Shown here: one piece after another, positions 1-9,858 of the stretch
Layout of the letters: each line of letters begins with the position of its first letter
Position numbering within the stretch: the first letter of the stretch is position 1
NCBI RefSeq assembly: GCF_001721645.1
Contig: NZ_CP017141.1
Span: 5,766,001 to 5,830,000, forward strand
Length of the DNA: 64,000 bases
Origin: Pedobacter steynii
Lineage (GTDB): Bacteria > Bacteroidota > Bacteroidia > Sphingobacteriales > Sphingobacteriaceae
Direction: 5' to 3'
Made by a program: the position numbers and the translations under genes
The notes under the pieces: model-generated
Told to the model about the DNA's origin: nothing
Databases searched by the model: none
The model's input: only the letters and a program-made list of their open reading frames with translations

Positions 1-440
1 ACTTTACCAGCCAGGGCGTTTATCAGGTTGTTCTCTTTAGCCGCAACCAAAGCATTCCCATTCACTTCCTGCGTGGAATAGGTTAACGTTCGTTTCTCCC
101 GCTTAATACCAAGCGCAGTAACAACAATTTCATTTAAATTTGTTTCATCATCTATTAAAGAAACATCTACCTGGTCATTGCTTCCAATTGCTTTCGTTTG
201 GGTTTTAAAACCCAGGTAGGAGAACTCTAAACTCAGGTTAGTACCACTCACCTGAATAGAGTACCTTCCGTTTGCCCCTGTTTGGGTGCCTACTTTTTGT
301 CCTTTCAGCCTTACGGATACTCCTGGGAGAGGTTGTTTATCGCCGGCGGCGATTACGGTACCGGTAATGGTCCGTGTTTGTGCCCAAACTGTTATCGTAA
401 ACAACAAGAGCATCATTAATGATAGTAATGGTTTTTTCAT
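1..440 (-). CDS. SusC/RagA-family TonB-dependent outer membrane receptor, N-terminal part
   Basis: Partial gene: the first 146 codons are here and the rest lies beyond the left edge. It starts with a signal peptide (MKKPLLSLMM..., ending near VWAQ), then a carboxypeptidase-regulatory-like beta-sandwich (TITGTVIAAGDKQPLPGVSV onward, about residues 24-105), then the start of the plug at LNEIVVTALGIKREKRTL, a hallmark stretch of SusC/RagA proteins. Such receptors sit in the outer membrane and import oligosaccharides or peptides with a SusD partner, using TonB energy. The substrate cannot be told because the barrel and any SusD gene are outside the window. The reading frame is open to the edge. 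Confidence 0.93.
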   Translation of the reverse strand, partial: MKKPLLSLMMLLLFTITVWAQTRTITGTVIAAGDKQPLPGVSVRLKGQKVGTQTGANGRYSIQVSGTNLSLEFSYLGFKTQTKAIGSNDQVDVSLIDDETNLNEIVVTALGIKREKRTLTYSTQEVNGNALVAAKENNLINALAGK

Positions 441-930
441 AGGTCAGTTAAATTAGATACTTACCTTAATTTAAGCTTTTAAGCACTTTAAAAGACCAAT
501 ACTGTCTCATTTCCGTTACACAAAAACACAAACATCAATAAATCAACAATTTACACCATAAAACCTCCATAAACTTGGCCTTTTTTGGATAAAAATGAGG
601 ATTCAATTAAAGAATTGGCAATATAAAATTTGGTGGTTCAGGCAAAAAAATTATCCTGTTTATATTTCTATGATTATTTTTTCTTTTGATTTCTTTTATT
701 GAAATTTTATGGAAAGTCGGGCGCAACCGTTTACTTATTAAATATTGTAAAACAAACATAATACCACTAAAAAAGCCAGTATTTCTATTTTATTCCATAC
801 AATATATCGAAAATTAACTTTCCTTAGATTAACTACCAAAAAGTAAAATACAGGATCATCATTTGCAAATATTTCTGTTTAATCTGCTTCGCATTTAACA
901 ATTTTGATAGTCAAAACAAGCCATAACATA
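441..930. other. Intergenic region without a recognisable gene
   Basis: AT-rich, about 490 bases between the SusC-type receptor and the gltD terminator. It must hold the receptor's promoter. One minus-strand match to the Bacteroidota -7 element (TATGTTTG, 753-760) exists, but it lacks a good -33 partner and lies about 300 bases from the start codon, so I do not call it. No RNA gene or repeat is visible. Confidence 0.5.
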
Positions 931-965
931 AAAAACCCGGCAGGCTGAATGCCTCCGGGTTTTCT
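931..965 (-). terminator. Rho-independent terminator of gltBD
   Basis: Read on the minus strand, AAAACCCGG plus AGGC pairs with GCCT plus a bulged C and CCGGGTTTT around the short loop ATTCA, followed by a T run. It starts 28 bases after the gltD stop codon. Confidence 0.85.
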
Positions 966-992
966 TATTGAAAACAGATTGAATCTGTTTAT

Positions 993-2459
993 TTATGCAT
1001 AAGGTATGCCATCTTTCGATGCCAGGCTGCTATGTCCCATCAGGTATTCATCTACCTTACGGGCCGCTTCACGACCTTCAGATATCGCCCATACCACTAA
1101 CGATTGTCCGCGGCGCATATCTCCGGCAGCAAAAATTTTAGCGATATTGGTCTGATATTTACCTTCTTCAGCTTTTACATTTCCTCTGTTATCCAGCTCA
1201 ACACCTAACTTCTCAATCAGACCTTCTTTCTGAGGGTGCAGGAAGCCCATTGCCAATAATACCAGCTGACAAGGCAGATCGCGTTCTGTTCCGGCTTTCT
1301 CTTTAAAGTTCAAGGGTCTTCCGGCAGGATCAATTTCCCATTCTACATCCACTACTTTTAACGCTTTCAGGTTTCCATTTTCATCTTTAATGAATTCCTT
1401 GGTATTTACTCCCCAGGCCCGCTCACAACCCTCTTCATGTGAAGAGGTTACTTTTAAGAGCATTGGAAAAGTTGGCCATGGCATATTCGGTGTACGATGC
1501 TGGGACGGCATCGGCATAATTTCGAACTGCATCACAGATTTAGCCCCCTGACGGTTAGAAGTACCGATACAATCTGAACCAGTATCTCCACCACCGATTA
1601 CGATCACATCTTTACCTGTAGCAAGAATTGCATCTCCATCTACATTTATACTTCTGACACGTTTATTTTGCTGTTTCAGGAAGTCCATTGCAAAATGAAC
1701 ACCTTTAGCCTCACGGCCTGCAATTCCCAGGTCTCTTGGAATAGTCGAACCTCCGGCCAATACGATAGACTGGTATTCTCTGAGTAAAGTATTCAACTCT
1801 ACGTTTACTCCAACATTGGCATTACATTTAAAAACAATCCCTTCTTTTTCCATCAGGGCTATCCTTCTGCTCACCACGTCCTTCTGAAGTTTAAAATCAG
1901 GAATCCCATAGTTCAATAAACCTCCAGGTGTATCATCACGTTCATAAACCACTACTTCGTGCCCGGCTTTATTCAGTTGTGCTGCAGCTGCCAGACCTGC
2001 CGGTCCGGATCCGATTACTGCCACCTTTTTGCCCGTACGGATTAAAGGCTGTTCTGCTTTGATGTACCCTTTATTAAAGGCAATCTCTATAATATGTTTT
2101 TCTATTTCTTCGATAGATACAGGCGATTTGTTGATCCCAAGTACACATGCTGATTCACATGGCGCAGGGCAAATCCTTCCGGTAAATTCAGGAAAATTAT
2201 TGGTACTCAACAAGATGGTTGATGCCAGCTGCCAGTCTCCTTTATATACGGCATCGTTAAATTCCGGAATCACATTTCCCAGCGGGCAGCCCGACTGACA
2301 AAAAGGAACACCACAATCCATGCACCTTGCTGCTTCACGGTTTACCTGTTCTATTTCATAATTCTGTACGAATTCATTATAATGCTTTAAACGTTCTTTA
2401 GCATCTTCTTTTACAGGAGCAGTTCTTTCATACTCTAAAAATCCGGTTACTTTTCCCAT
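993..2459 (-). CDS. gltD: Glutamate synthase (NADPH) small subunit
   Basis: 488 aa, the usual length. It passes NADPH electrons through FAD and iron-sulfur clusters to the large subunit for glutamate synthesis from glutamine and 2-oxoglutarate. Cysteine clusters that bind [4Fe-4S] centres are visible at C46/C49/C54/C58 (CMDCGVPFC) and C97/C101/C105 (CPAPCESAC). The FAD-binding Rossmann motif VIGSGPAG is at residues 148-155, and a second nucleotide-binding motif, VIGGGDTGSD, follows for NADPH. It lies 66 bases downstream of gltB on the same strand and ends at a strong terminator, so the two form an operon. Confidence 0.97.
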   Translation of the reverse strand: MGKVTGFLEYERTAPVKEDAKERLKHYNEFVQNYEIEQVNREAARCMDCGVPFCQSGCPLGNVIPEFNDAVYKGDWQLASTILLSTNNFPEFTGRICPAPCESACVLGINKSPVSIEEIEKHIIEIAFNKGYIKAEQPLIRTGKKVAVIGSGPAGLAAAAQLNKAGHEVVVYERDDTPGGLLNYGIPDFKLQKDVVSRRIALMEKEGIVFKCNANVGVNVELNTLLREYQSIVLAGGSTIPRDLGIAGREAKGVHFAMDFLKQQNKRVRSINVDGDAILATGKDVIVIGGGDTGSDCIGTSNRQGAKSVMQFEIMPMPSQHRTPNMPWPTFPMLLKVTSSHEEGCERAWGVNTKEFIKDENGNLKALKVVDVEWEIDPAGRPLNFKEKAGTERDLPCQLVLLAMGFLHPQKEGLIEKLGVELDNRGNVKAEEGKYQTNIAKIFAAGDMRRGQSLVVWAISEGREAARKVDEYLMGHSSLASKDGIPYA

Positions 2460-2525
2460 AGTTAAGCTATATTTAGTTTAGTGGTTCTAGTCATTTTGTG
2501 TTTCAATTTTCTCTGGTTCATGCGA

Positions 2526-5500
2526 TTAAACGTTCACTTTTGCCCTATTCATCAATACTGCTTTGTACTCTTTAGGGAATACCTTAATGAAGTGAGCAGA
2601 CTGAGTAGTCCAATCGCTTAAAATAAATTTCGCAATGCTACTATCTGTAAGCTGAATATGTTTCTTCAGCAAGATGTTAATGCGCAATTCATCCTGTTCA
2701 TCCAGCGGATCAAGATCCACCATTTCCTTATTACATTTACCAGCAAATTCACCTTTAACGTCATAGATCCAGGCTACACCACCGCTCATTCCGGCAGCAA
2801 AATTACTTCCTGTATCTCCGATTACCAGAACTTCACCACCAGTCATGTATTCACAACCATGGTCGCCCAGACCTTCTACTACTGCGGTAGCACCGGAGTT
2901 CCTTACGGCAAAGCGTTCACCCGCCTGTCCTCTTACATACAGCTCACCTGAGGTTGCGCCATACAAAGCCACATTACCAATGATGATATTTTGTTCCGGC
3001 ACATAGCTGATCGTGCTGAATGGATAGATCGACAACCGTGCTCCCGATAGTCCTTTTCCAACGTAATCATTGGCTTCACCTTCCAGTTGCAAAGAGATCC
3101 CTTTAGCAGCAAAAGCACCAAAGCTTTGTCCTGCAGAACCCTTGAACTTGAAATTGATCGTATCCGCAGGTAATCCCTGACTTTTATAAATTTTAGAGAC
3201 TTCGTTAGACAACATCGTACCCAATGCACGGTTGGTATTCTTTACTTCAAACTCTCTGTATATTGGTTCTTTATTTAACAAAGCAGGTTCAGCTGCTTTA
3301 ATTAAAGCATGGTCCAGAATATCTGTTAAGCCGTGATCCTGTTCTTCGGTCTGGTACAGGCTCAGTCCATTGTCCGGAGCTTTGTACAGGATTGCAGATA
3401 GATCAAGATCTTTTAACTTCCAGTCTGTCGGATCAATCTGACGTAAGCTCAGTGCATCTGCCTGACCCACCATTTCTTCTACCGTTCTGAAGCCCAGTTC
3501 CGCCATTGTTTCTCTCAGTTCCTGAGCCAGGAACATAAACAGGTTTACCACATGATCAGCTTCTCCTGTAAATAATTTTCTAAGGTTAGGATCCTGGGTT
3601 GCTACCCCTACAGGGCAGGTATTCAGGTGGCATTTCCTCATCATGATACAACCAGAAGTCACCAGTGCGGCAGTAGCTACCCCCCATTCTTCAGCACCTA
3701 AAAGTGTAGCGATGGCAATATCTTTACCTGTTTTCAGCTGTCCGTCTGTCTGAAGGACTACCCTGCTGCGCAAACGGTTTTTCACCAATGTCTGATGTGC
3801 TTCTGCAAGACCAAGCTCCCATGGTAAACCGGCATGCTGAATAGAAGTCAACGGTGAAGCACCTGTTCCTCCATCAAATCCGGAAACCAGGATCACATCA
3901 GCATGTGCTTTTGCTACCCCTGCAGCAATTGTACCTACTCCTGCTTTAGAAACCAGCTTCACATTGATTCTGGCTTTATGATTGGCATTTTTCAGGTCAA
4001 AGATCAGCTGCGCCAAATCTTCAATTGAATAAATATCATGGTGTGGAGGTGGAGAAATCAAACCTACGCCAGGTGTAGCGTGACGAACCTTTGCAATCCA
4101 GTCGTCCACTTTATCACCAGGTAGCTGTCCGCCTTCACCAGGTTTTGCACCCTGTGCCATTTTAATCTGTAACTCATCTGCATTACTCAGGTAATAACTC
4201 GTTACTCCGAAACGAGCGGAAGCAATCTGTTTGATCGCTGAGCGCATAGAATCACCGTTAGGCAATGTTTCATAACGCAATTCGTCTTCACCGCCTTCTC
4301 CGGTGTTGCTTTTTCCACCGATCCTGTTCATGGCAATAGCCAGTGTAGAATGCGCTTCATGTGAAATTGAACCGAATGACATTGCTCCTGTCGCAAAACG
4401 CTTCAGTATATTTTCAATTGGCTCCACTTCCTCCAAAGGCACCGCCGGGCGTTTGTAATTGAACTCAAACAAACCGCGAATGGTATAAGCCTGATGCGTT
4501 TGTTCATTTACCAGCTTAGAATATTGTTTATAAACGTTATAATCGTTCTTTCTGGTTGCATTCTGTAATAAATGGATCGTCTGCGGATTGAACAAATGCT
4601 GCTCTCCTTTACGTTTCCACTTATAGTTACCACCAGTAGGCAGGATAGTATCCGGACGGGTTGCAGAACCGAAAATACGGTTGTGTTTGATCAATGCTTC
4701 CTTAGCAATTTCGTCCAGGCCTAAACCACCGATTCTCGAAACAGCACCGGTAAAATAGTTATCGACCACCTGTTTATTGATTCCCAGAATCTCAAAGATC
4801 TGTGCACCGTGATAAGACTGTAAAGTAGAAATTCCCATTTTCGAGAAGATCTTCAATAATCCGTTATTTACGGCATAAATATAATTCTGAATCAGTTTGG
4901 CTGGTTTCACCTCCAGCTCAGCTTCGAAACCTGTAATGGTTTCTTCTGCTAAGTAAGGATTTACTGCTGTTGCACCAAAACCGATTAAACAAGCAAAATG
5001 GTGTACTTCCCAAACATCTCCGGCTTCTACGACCAAACCTACATCCCCTCTGTAACCTTTACGGATCAGGTGATGGTGAACGGTAGAAACAGCCAATAAA
5101 GATGGAATCGCAGCATGTTCAGAATCTAAAGCACGGTCAGACAGGATGATCACCTGGAAACCGTCTTCTACTGCATCTACCGCATAGCGACAAAGTCTGT
5201 CCAGGGCTTTTGCCATTGCTCCCGGTTTTCCGTTTGCCCTGAAATAGGTTTGTAATGTTTTAGATTGAAAAACACCTGTATCGATACTTCTGAGTTTCTC
5301 CAGCTCCAGATTTGTTAAAATCGGGTGTTTGATCCCCACACAATGACATTGCATTGCTTTTTCTTCCAGGATATTCCCGTTATTTCCCATGAAGCCGGCA
5401 AGACTCATCACCACCTTTTCCCTGATCGGGTCAATTGGCGGATTCGTTACCTGTGCAAACAGCTGTTTGAAATAAGAAGAAAGGTGTTGAGGTTTCTGAG

Positions 5501-7031
5501 ACAATACCGCCAATGGAATATCAGTTCCCATAGAACCGATTGGCTCTTTGGCATCTCTGGCCATTGGTTTAAGGATCAGGTCAATGTCCTCACGGCTATA
5601 ACCAAACACCTGCTGGTATTTAAAGATAGATTCCTGAGAAAGGCCACTGAACACCACTCTTGGGTCAGAAAGTTCTTCCAGGCGGATCTGGTATTGGTTT
5701 AACCAATCTGCATACGGCCTGCGGCCACATACCTGTTGCTTGATCTCCGTATCACTGATGATCCTGCCCTGCTCCATGTCTACTACAAACATTTTCCCAG
5801 GGGTTAACCTTCCTTTTTCGATGATTTTACTTTGATCCAAAGCCAATGCGCCTGCTTCTGAGGCCATGATCACATGGTCATCTTCAGTGATGGCGTATCT
5901 TTGCGGACGAAGACCATTTCTATCCAGGGTGGCACCAATCAGATTACCATCTGTAAAGGATACTGCTGCAGGTCCGTCCCATGGCTCCATTAAGGTAGCA
6001 TGGAATTTATAGAATGCTTGTTTAAGCTCATCCATATCGTCGTTACCATCCCATGCCTCAGGAATCAACATCATGAGTACATGTGGCAGCGAACGGCCTG
6101 CATGAAGCAATAGTTCTACTATATTATCTAAACATCCTGAATCGGAATTGGATTCATCAATTACAGGAAGTAAAATATTCAATTCTTCCGGAGTAAAGTA
6201 AGAAGAAGCCAATGACTTCACACTTGCTCTAAACCAGTTCAGGTTTCCCTGTAAGGTGTTAATCTCTCCATTATGAGCGATATAACGGAAGGGCTGTGCC
6301 AGCTTCCAGGAAGGAAAAGTGTTGGTTGCAAAACGGCTATGGATCAGGCCAAACGCAGAAACTACGCGTTTATCACTTAGCTCTGTAAAGTAACTTCTCA
6401 CCTGCAGCGAGGTCAGCTGTCCTTTATATACTATAGTACGTGAAGAGAATGAGGCAATATAAAACTCGCCATTGATTCCCTTTACCGTATTATTTATGGT
6501 TTTTGAGAGGTAATTTTTAAATACATAAAGTTTACGTTCAAAGTCTGCCCCTGCTGTGATTGCATAAGGACGTCCAATGAACACCTGCTCCATTTCAGGT
6601 TCTACCGACAATGCCATGTCGCCGATACCTTCGGTGTTGGTCTGCACTTTTCTGAAGCCTAATACTTCCAGGCCCAGTTTCTCTGCCGCACGGTAAATAA
6701 TTTCTCTGCACTCTTCTCTTGCCTTCACATCTTTGGGTAAGAATAACATGCCTACCCCATAGTCTCCGGACTCGTTCAGACTGAACCCAATCTTAAGACA
6801 TTCGTCGTACAGAAACTCGTGAGGGATCTGTATCATAATACCTGCGCCATCTCCGGTATTAATTTCTGCTCCGCAAGCTCCGCGGTGATCAAGATTCTCA
6901 AGAATGGTAATGGCGTCGGAAATAATTTGTTGCGACTTTCTGCCCTTGATATGGGCAACGAAACCAATGCCACATGCGTCGTGCTCAAAACGCTGGTCGT
7001 ATAACCCTTGCTGATCTTGTGTTTGTTCCAT
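2526..7031 (-). CDS. gltB: Glutamate synthase large subunit
   Basis: 1501 aa, full length for the family. Order of domains: a class II glutamine amidotransferase whose nucleophile is Cys20 (HDACGIGFV), so a short 19-residue propeptide is removed; a central domain; the FMN-binding synthase barrel (residues about 870-1240, with TGEGGEDE and GGTGASP) containing the [3Fe-4S] motif CxxxxxCxxxxC around residues 1126-1140; and a C-terminal GXGXG beta-helix (GFDG..., GLGDHGCEYMTGG). The amidotransferase frees ammonia from glutamine and channels it to 2-oxoglutarate. It is the first gene of the gltBD operon. No clear promoter motif was seen upstream. Confidence 0.98.
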   Translation of the reverse strand: MEQTQDQQGLYDQRFEHDACGIGFVAHIKGRKSQQIISDAITILENLDHRGACGAEINTGDGAGIMIQIPHEFLYDECLKIGFSLNESGDYGVGMLFLPKDVKAREECREIIYRAAEKLGLEVLGFRKVQTNTEGIGDMALSVEPEMEQVFIGRPYAITAGADFERKLYVFKNYLSKTINNTVKGINGEFYIASFSSRTIVYKGQLTSLQVRSYFTELSDKRVVSAFGLIHSRFATNTFPSWKLAQPFRYIAHNGEINTLQGNLNWFRASVKSLASSYFTPEELNILLPVIDESNSDSGCLDNIVELLLHAGRSLPHVLMMLIPEAWDGNDDMDELKQAFYKFHATLMEPWDGPAAVSFTDGNLIGATLDRNGLRPQRYAITEDDHVIMASEAGALALDQSKIIEKGRLTPGKMFVVDMEQGRIISDTEIKQQVCGRRPYADWLNQYQIRLEELSDPRVVFSGLSQESIFKYQQVFGYSREDIDLILKPMARDAKEPIGSMGTDIPLAVLSQKPQHLSSYFKQLFAQVTNPPIDPIREKVVMSLAGFMGNNGNILEEKAMQCHCVGIKHPILTNLELEKLRSIDTGVFQSKTLQTYFRANGKPGAMAKALDRLCRYAVDAVEDGFQVIILSDRALDSEHAAIPSLLAVSTVHHHLIRKGYRGDVGLVVEAGDVWEVHHFACLIGFGATAVNPYLAEETITGFEAELEVKPAKLIQNYIYAVNNGLLKIFSKMGISTLQSYHGAQIFEILGINKQVVDNYFTGAVSRIGGLGLDEIAKEALIKHNRIFGSATRPDTILPTGGNYKWKRKGEQHLFNPQTIHLLQNATRKNDYNVYKQYSKLVNEQTHQAYTIRGLFEFNYKRPAVPLEEVEPIENILKRFATGAMSFGSISHEAHSTLAIAMNRIGGKSNTGEGGEDELRYETLPNGDSMRSAIKQIASARFGVTSYYLSNADELQIKMAQGAKPGEGGQLPGDKVDDWIAKVRHATPGVGLISPPPHHDIYSIEDLAQLIFDLKNANHKARINVKLVSKAGVGTIAAGVAKAHADVILVSGFDGGTGASPLTSIQHAGLPWELGLAEAHQTLVKNRLRSRVVLQTDGQLKTGKDIAIATLLGAEEWGVATAALVTSGCIMMRKCHLNTCPVGVATQDPNLRKLFTGEADHVVNLFMFLAQELRETMAELGFRTVEEMVGQADALSLRQIDPTDWKLKDLDLSAILYKAPDNGLSLYQTEEQDHGLTDILDHALIKAAEPALLNKEPIYREFEVKNTNRALGTMLSNEVSKIYKSQGLPADTINFKFKGSAGQSFGAFAAKGISLQLEGEANDYVGKGLSGARLSIYPFSTISYVPEQNIIIGNVALYGATSGELYVRGQAGERFAVRNSGATAVVEGLGDHGCEYMTGGEVLVIGDTGSNFAAGMSGGVAWIYDVKGEFAGKCNKEMVDLDPLDEQDELRINILLKKHIQLTDSSIAKFILSDWTTQSAHFIKVFPKEYKAVLMNRAKVNV

Positions 7032-7398
7032 AAGTTTAATTTAGTATTGTGGTTGGGTATAGTGTGATTCGGACACTAAGTTACGAAAAAAAATCAAGGA
7101 ATTATAATATTGTTATATTTTTTAGGAGATATACATCACATTTCAATTATAATGCCTGTATTTTGCGATATCAGTAATTTACATCGATTTAAATTACAAT
7201 ATTAACAACGGTTATTATTCATGCATAACATTTCTCCCATTCTAAACTAAAGGATCAGATCCGAAGATTTTTCCTTTTTTATGCTGAAAGGGGAGAAAAT
7301 GTAAAAAAAGATTAAAAATAATTCAGCATTCAATGGGTTTAATCTCAATCAATTACCTCAAATGGCGTAAAAAAACTGAAATAAAAGCGATATTTACT
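7032..7398. other. Intergenic region upstream of gltB and of the SRP RNA gene
   Basis: About 360 AT-rich bases between the gltB start and the promoter of the divergently read SRP RNA gene. It must contain the gltB promoter. A run reading CTTGATTTTTTTTCGTAAC on the minus strand just before the gene is suggestive, but I found no full promoter match, riboswitch or small gene. Confidence 0.4.
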
Positions 7399-7428
7399 TT
7401 TGTAGATTCAGTTCTTTTCCTACTTTTG
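7399..7428 (+). promoter_or_regulatory. Bacteroidota-type promoter of the SRP RNA gene
   Basis: TTTG at 7399-7402 (-33 element), an 18-base spacer, and TACTTTTG at 7421-7428 (-7 element, consensus TAnnTTTG). Transcription would begin about five bases further on, at the first base of the closing helix of the SRP RNA (7433). Confidence 0.8.
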
Positions 7429-7430
7429 TG

Positions 7431-7531
7431 ACGGGCAAGTCTTTTACGATCAGCTCCCTTTGAACTCCCCCAGGGCGGGAACGAAGCAAGGGTAGAAGGT
7501 TGTAGCGGTGCGATAAAAGGTGCTTGCCCAT
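7431..7531 (+). ncRNA. ffs: Small signal recognition particle RNA (4.5S-like)
   Basis: The RNA core of the signal recognition particle, which binds Ffh and targets nascent membrane and secreted proteins. The SRP helix-8 signature is present at about 7467-7492: the symmetric-loop side CCAGGGCGGGAACG, then AAGCAAGGGTA. The ends close a long hairpin: GGGCAAG (7433-7439) pairs with CTTGCCC (7523-7529), followed by a T-rich tail that would terminate transcription. Length is about 100 nt. It sits directly behind a consensus promoter and no protein gene overlaps it; a 63-codon frame on the opposite strand is an accident. Confidence 0.87.
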
Positions 7532-7632
7532 TTTTACTTTTTTTAGATAGACCATGCTTTTAATGCATAATCTTCTTTCTAACAACCACAGCGAGTTAAA
7601 TAAAACTATATATTTTCTTAAACTGAATTTTT

Positions 7633-8292
7633 ATGAAATTTTTCATAGACACAGCTAATCTGGATCAAATCAGAGAAGCTCAAGACCTTGGCGTTTTAGA
7701 CGGCGTAACCACCAACCCTAGCCTTATGGCTAAAGAAGGTATCACCGGTGACCAGAATGTGCTGAACCACTACAAAGCAATCTGCGAAATTGTTGATGCA
7801 AATGTGAGTGCAGAGGTAATTTCAACTGATTTTGATTCCATGATTAAGGAAGGTGAAGCTTTAGCTAAACTGGACCCGAAAATTGTAGTTAAAATCCCGA
7901 TGATCAAAGATGGTGTTAAAGCAATCAAATACCTTTCTTCAAAAGGAATCAGGACCAACTGTACACTGATCTTCTCTGCCGGACAAGCTTTATTAGCTGC
8001 CAAGGCAGGTGCTACTTATGTGTCTCCTTTCTTAGGTCGTTTGGATGACATCTCTACAGATGGTTTTCAATTGATCGAAGACATCAGATTGATTTTTGAC
8101 AACTATCAGTACGAAACTCAGATTCTTGCAGCTTCAGTAAGAGGCCCGATGCACATCATCAACTGCGCTAAATTAGGTGCGGATGTAATGACCGGACCAC
8201 TTTCTGCAATTCTTGCTTTATTAAAACACCCATTAACCGATAGCGGTCTTGCTCAGTTCTTAGCTGATCATGATAAAGCTGCCGGTAAATAA
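7633..8292 (+). CDS. Transaldolase / fructose-6-phosphate aldolase family (FSA/TalC)
   Basis: 219 aa, typical of the short TalC/FSA group rather than the longer classical transaldolases. It forms a TIM barrel using a Schiff-base lysine, predicted as Lys87 in VVKIPM. Other family signatures are FIDTANLDQI at the N-terminus, DGVTTNPSL (residues 23-31), TNCTLIFSAGQA and GADVMTGP near the end. The enzyme acts in the cytoplasm on sugar phosphates of the pentose phosphate pathway; transaldolase versus fructose-6-phosphate aldolase cannot be settled from sequence alone. It is a single gene ending at a bidirectional terminator. Confidence 0.92.
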   Translation: MKFFIDTANLDQIREAQDLGVLDGVTTNPSLMAKEGITGDQNVLNHYKAICEIVDANVSAEVISTDFDSMIKEGEALAKLDPKIVVKIPMIKDGVKAIKYLSSKGIRTNCTLIFSAGQALLAAKAGATYVSPFLGRLDDISTDGFQLIEDIRLIFDNYQYETQILAASVRGPMHIINCAKLGADVMTGPLSAILALLKHPLTDSGLAQFLADHDKAAGK

Positions 8293-8306
8293 GCGATATA
8301 CTGATC

Positions 8307-8346
8307 AAAAAAAAGTCCTGTTGATTAATTCGACAGGACTTTTTTT
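8307..8346. terminator. Bidirectional terminator overlapping the end of the phosphatase gene
   Basis: AAAAAAGTCCTGT pairs with ACAGGACTTTTTT around an 11-base loop; A and T runs flank both sides, so it can stop both the aldolase gene (+) and the phosphatase gene (-). The last codons of the minus-strand gene form one arm and the loop. Confidence 0.88.
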
Positions 8347-8819
8347 ATGTTTTCATAACTGATCTGTTCATCCGGTTCGATGAGAATCCCCTTCACTCCT
8401 GCCCCATTTGCCGCCTCTACATCTCTTGGTTTATCTCCAATCATGACCGACAAGGCCGGATCTATATTGTAGGTAGCAATTGCTTCTAATATCATTCCCG
8501 ATTTAGGTTTTCTGCAGACACATTCTTCAGAAACGGTAGGATGATGCGGACAATGGTAAGCATGGGTAATCATCGCGCCCTGTTCTTCAAACTTTTTTCC
8601 CAGAATTGAATGCATCTCTGCAAGGGTCTCTTCCGTATAACGTTTTAAAGCAATCCCGCCCTGATTGGTGATAATGATCAGCAGGTATCCTTCATCATGT
8701 AGTTTTTTCAGGGGTGGAATCTGGTACTCCAGAACTTCAAAATCTTCAACCCGGCAGATGTAATCGTATATTTCGTGATTTAGTACGCCATCACGATCCA
8801 GAAAAATTGCTTTATTCAT
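8325..8819 (-). CDS. HAD-superfamily phosphatase, GmhB/HisB-N type
   Basis: 164 aa. HAD motif I is FLDRDGVLN with the nucleophile and acid/base pair Asp8 and Asp10; ITNQGG (about 50-55) is motif II; RKPKSGM carries the motif III lysine; and MIGDKPRD (126-133) is motif IV. A zinc-binding loop typical of GmhB is present: C90-x-H92 and C100-x-C102. This subgroup removes a phosphate from D-glycero-D-manno-heptose 1,7-bisphosphate (LPS precursor) or histidinol phosphate; no heptose or histidine gene is nearby, so the substrate stays open. Its 3' end overlaps a bidirectional terminator. Confidence 0.88.
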   Translation of the reverse strand: MNKAIFLDRDGVLNHEIYDYICRVEDFEVLEYQIPPLKKLHDEGYLLIIITNQGGIALKRYTEETLAEMHSILGKKFEEQGAMITHAYHCPHHPTVSEECVCRKPKSGMILEAIATYNIDPALSVMIGDKPRDVEAANGAGVKGILIEPDEQISYENIKKVLSN

Positions 8820-8942
8820 TTAGTATGATCTTTTTTTGCAAAGATGGGGATATTAAATTAGTATCGCGAGCTGTTGTGGATTTAGTTAAACATAACAGTG
8901 GCCTATGGTGTTATTAATAGGAATTGAAACTAATAAAGAAAT

Positions 8943-9776
8943 ATGCCGTATATCAAAAGAAATCCAGAGAACAGTAAGTCTGTGAATATATTCTATGAGG
9001 ACCTGGGATCAGGTAAACCCGTGATTTTAATACATGGATGGCCGGTATCACATGAAATGTGGGAATATCAGGTCGCTTCGATTGTTTACAGTGGCTATCG
9101 TTGTATTGCATACGACAGAAGAGGCTTTGGCCAGTCGGATAAACCCTGGAATGGTTACGATTACGATACACTGGCCTCCGATCTGAATGAACTGATCAAT
9201 GCCCTGGATCTTTCTGAAGTTACCCTGGTTGGGTTCTCCATGGGTGGTGGCGAAGTAGTCCGTTACCTAGGTAAATACGGGGCATCTAAAGTTAATAAAG
9301 CGGTATTGATCAGCTCTGTTGTTCCCTTGCTCTTAAAAACAGATGACCATGAGGAAGGTGTTCCTGCAGAGGTATTCGATGGGATCGTTTCCAGTATTCA
9401 CCAGGATCGTCCGGCATTTCTGACTGGTTTTGGCAAGCAGTTTTTCAGTGAAGGCACGTTAAATAAACCGGTAAGTCAGGAGATTCAGAACTGGATGCAC
9501 CAGCTTGCCATTGTAGCCAGTCCAAAAGCAACGGCTGATTGTGTACGTTCGTTTTCTGAAACGGATTTCAGGACTGACCTGCTCAGCATCACTGTTCCTG
9601 TAATGATCATCCATGGAGATGACGATAAAACTGTTCCAATCAAAGCGACCAGTGCGATTACTTCTTCGTTATTACCTAATGCGGAATACTATGTAATCGA
9701 AGGCGCACCGCATGGATTATTTATCACCCATAAAGATGAACTGAACCAATTATTAGTTAATTTTTTAAAAAGATAA
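8943..9776 (+). CDS. Alpha/beta hydrolase, cofactor-free chloroperoxidase/arylesterase group
   Basis: 277 aa, the normal length for the group. The oxyanion-hole motif HGWP is at residues 31-34, the nucleophile elbow GFSMGG gives Ser99, the acid is predicted at Asp228 (HGDDDKTVP) and the base at His257 (GAPHG). Strand and helix order fit the alpha/beta fold and the sequence is closest to enzymes named non-haem chloroperoxidase or arylesterase; in practice these are esterases that also form peracids. There is no signal peptide, so it is cytoplasmic. It stands alone, 166 bases before the tRNA-Lys gene. Confidence 0.88.
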   Translation: MPYIKRNPENSKSVNIFYEDLGSGKPVILIHGWPVSHEMWEYQVASIVYSGYRCIAYDRRGFGQSDKPWNGYDYDTLASDLNELINALDLSEVTLVGFSMGGGEVVRYLGKYGASKVNKAVLISSVVPLLLKTDDHEEGVPAEVFDGIVSSIHQDRPAFLTGFGKQFFSEGTLNKPVSQEIQNWMHQLAIVASPKATADCVRSFSETDFRTDLLSITVPVMIIHGDDDKTVPIKATSAITSSLLPNAEYYVIEGAPHGLFITHKDELNQLLVNFLKR

Positions 9777-9858
9777 GCCGCGTTTTTAGATCCGAAACGG
9801 GCGATATGCAAATAATCTGGCTAAAAATCAGCGCAGTATATAATTTATGGATTTTTAA

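Noticed and set aside
7394..7585. 63-codon frame on the minus strand
   Set aside because: It runs antisense through the SRP RNA gene and its promoter; no conserved protein features.
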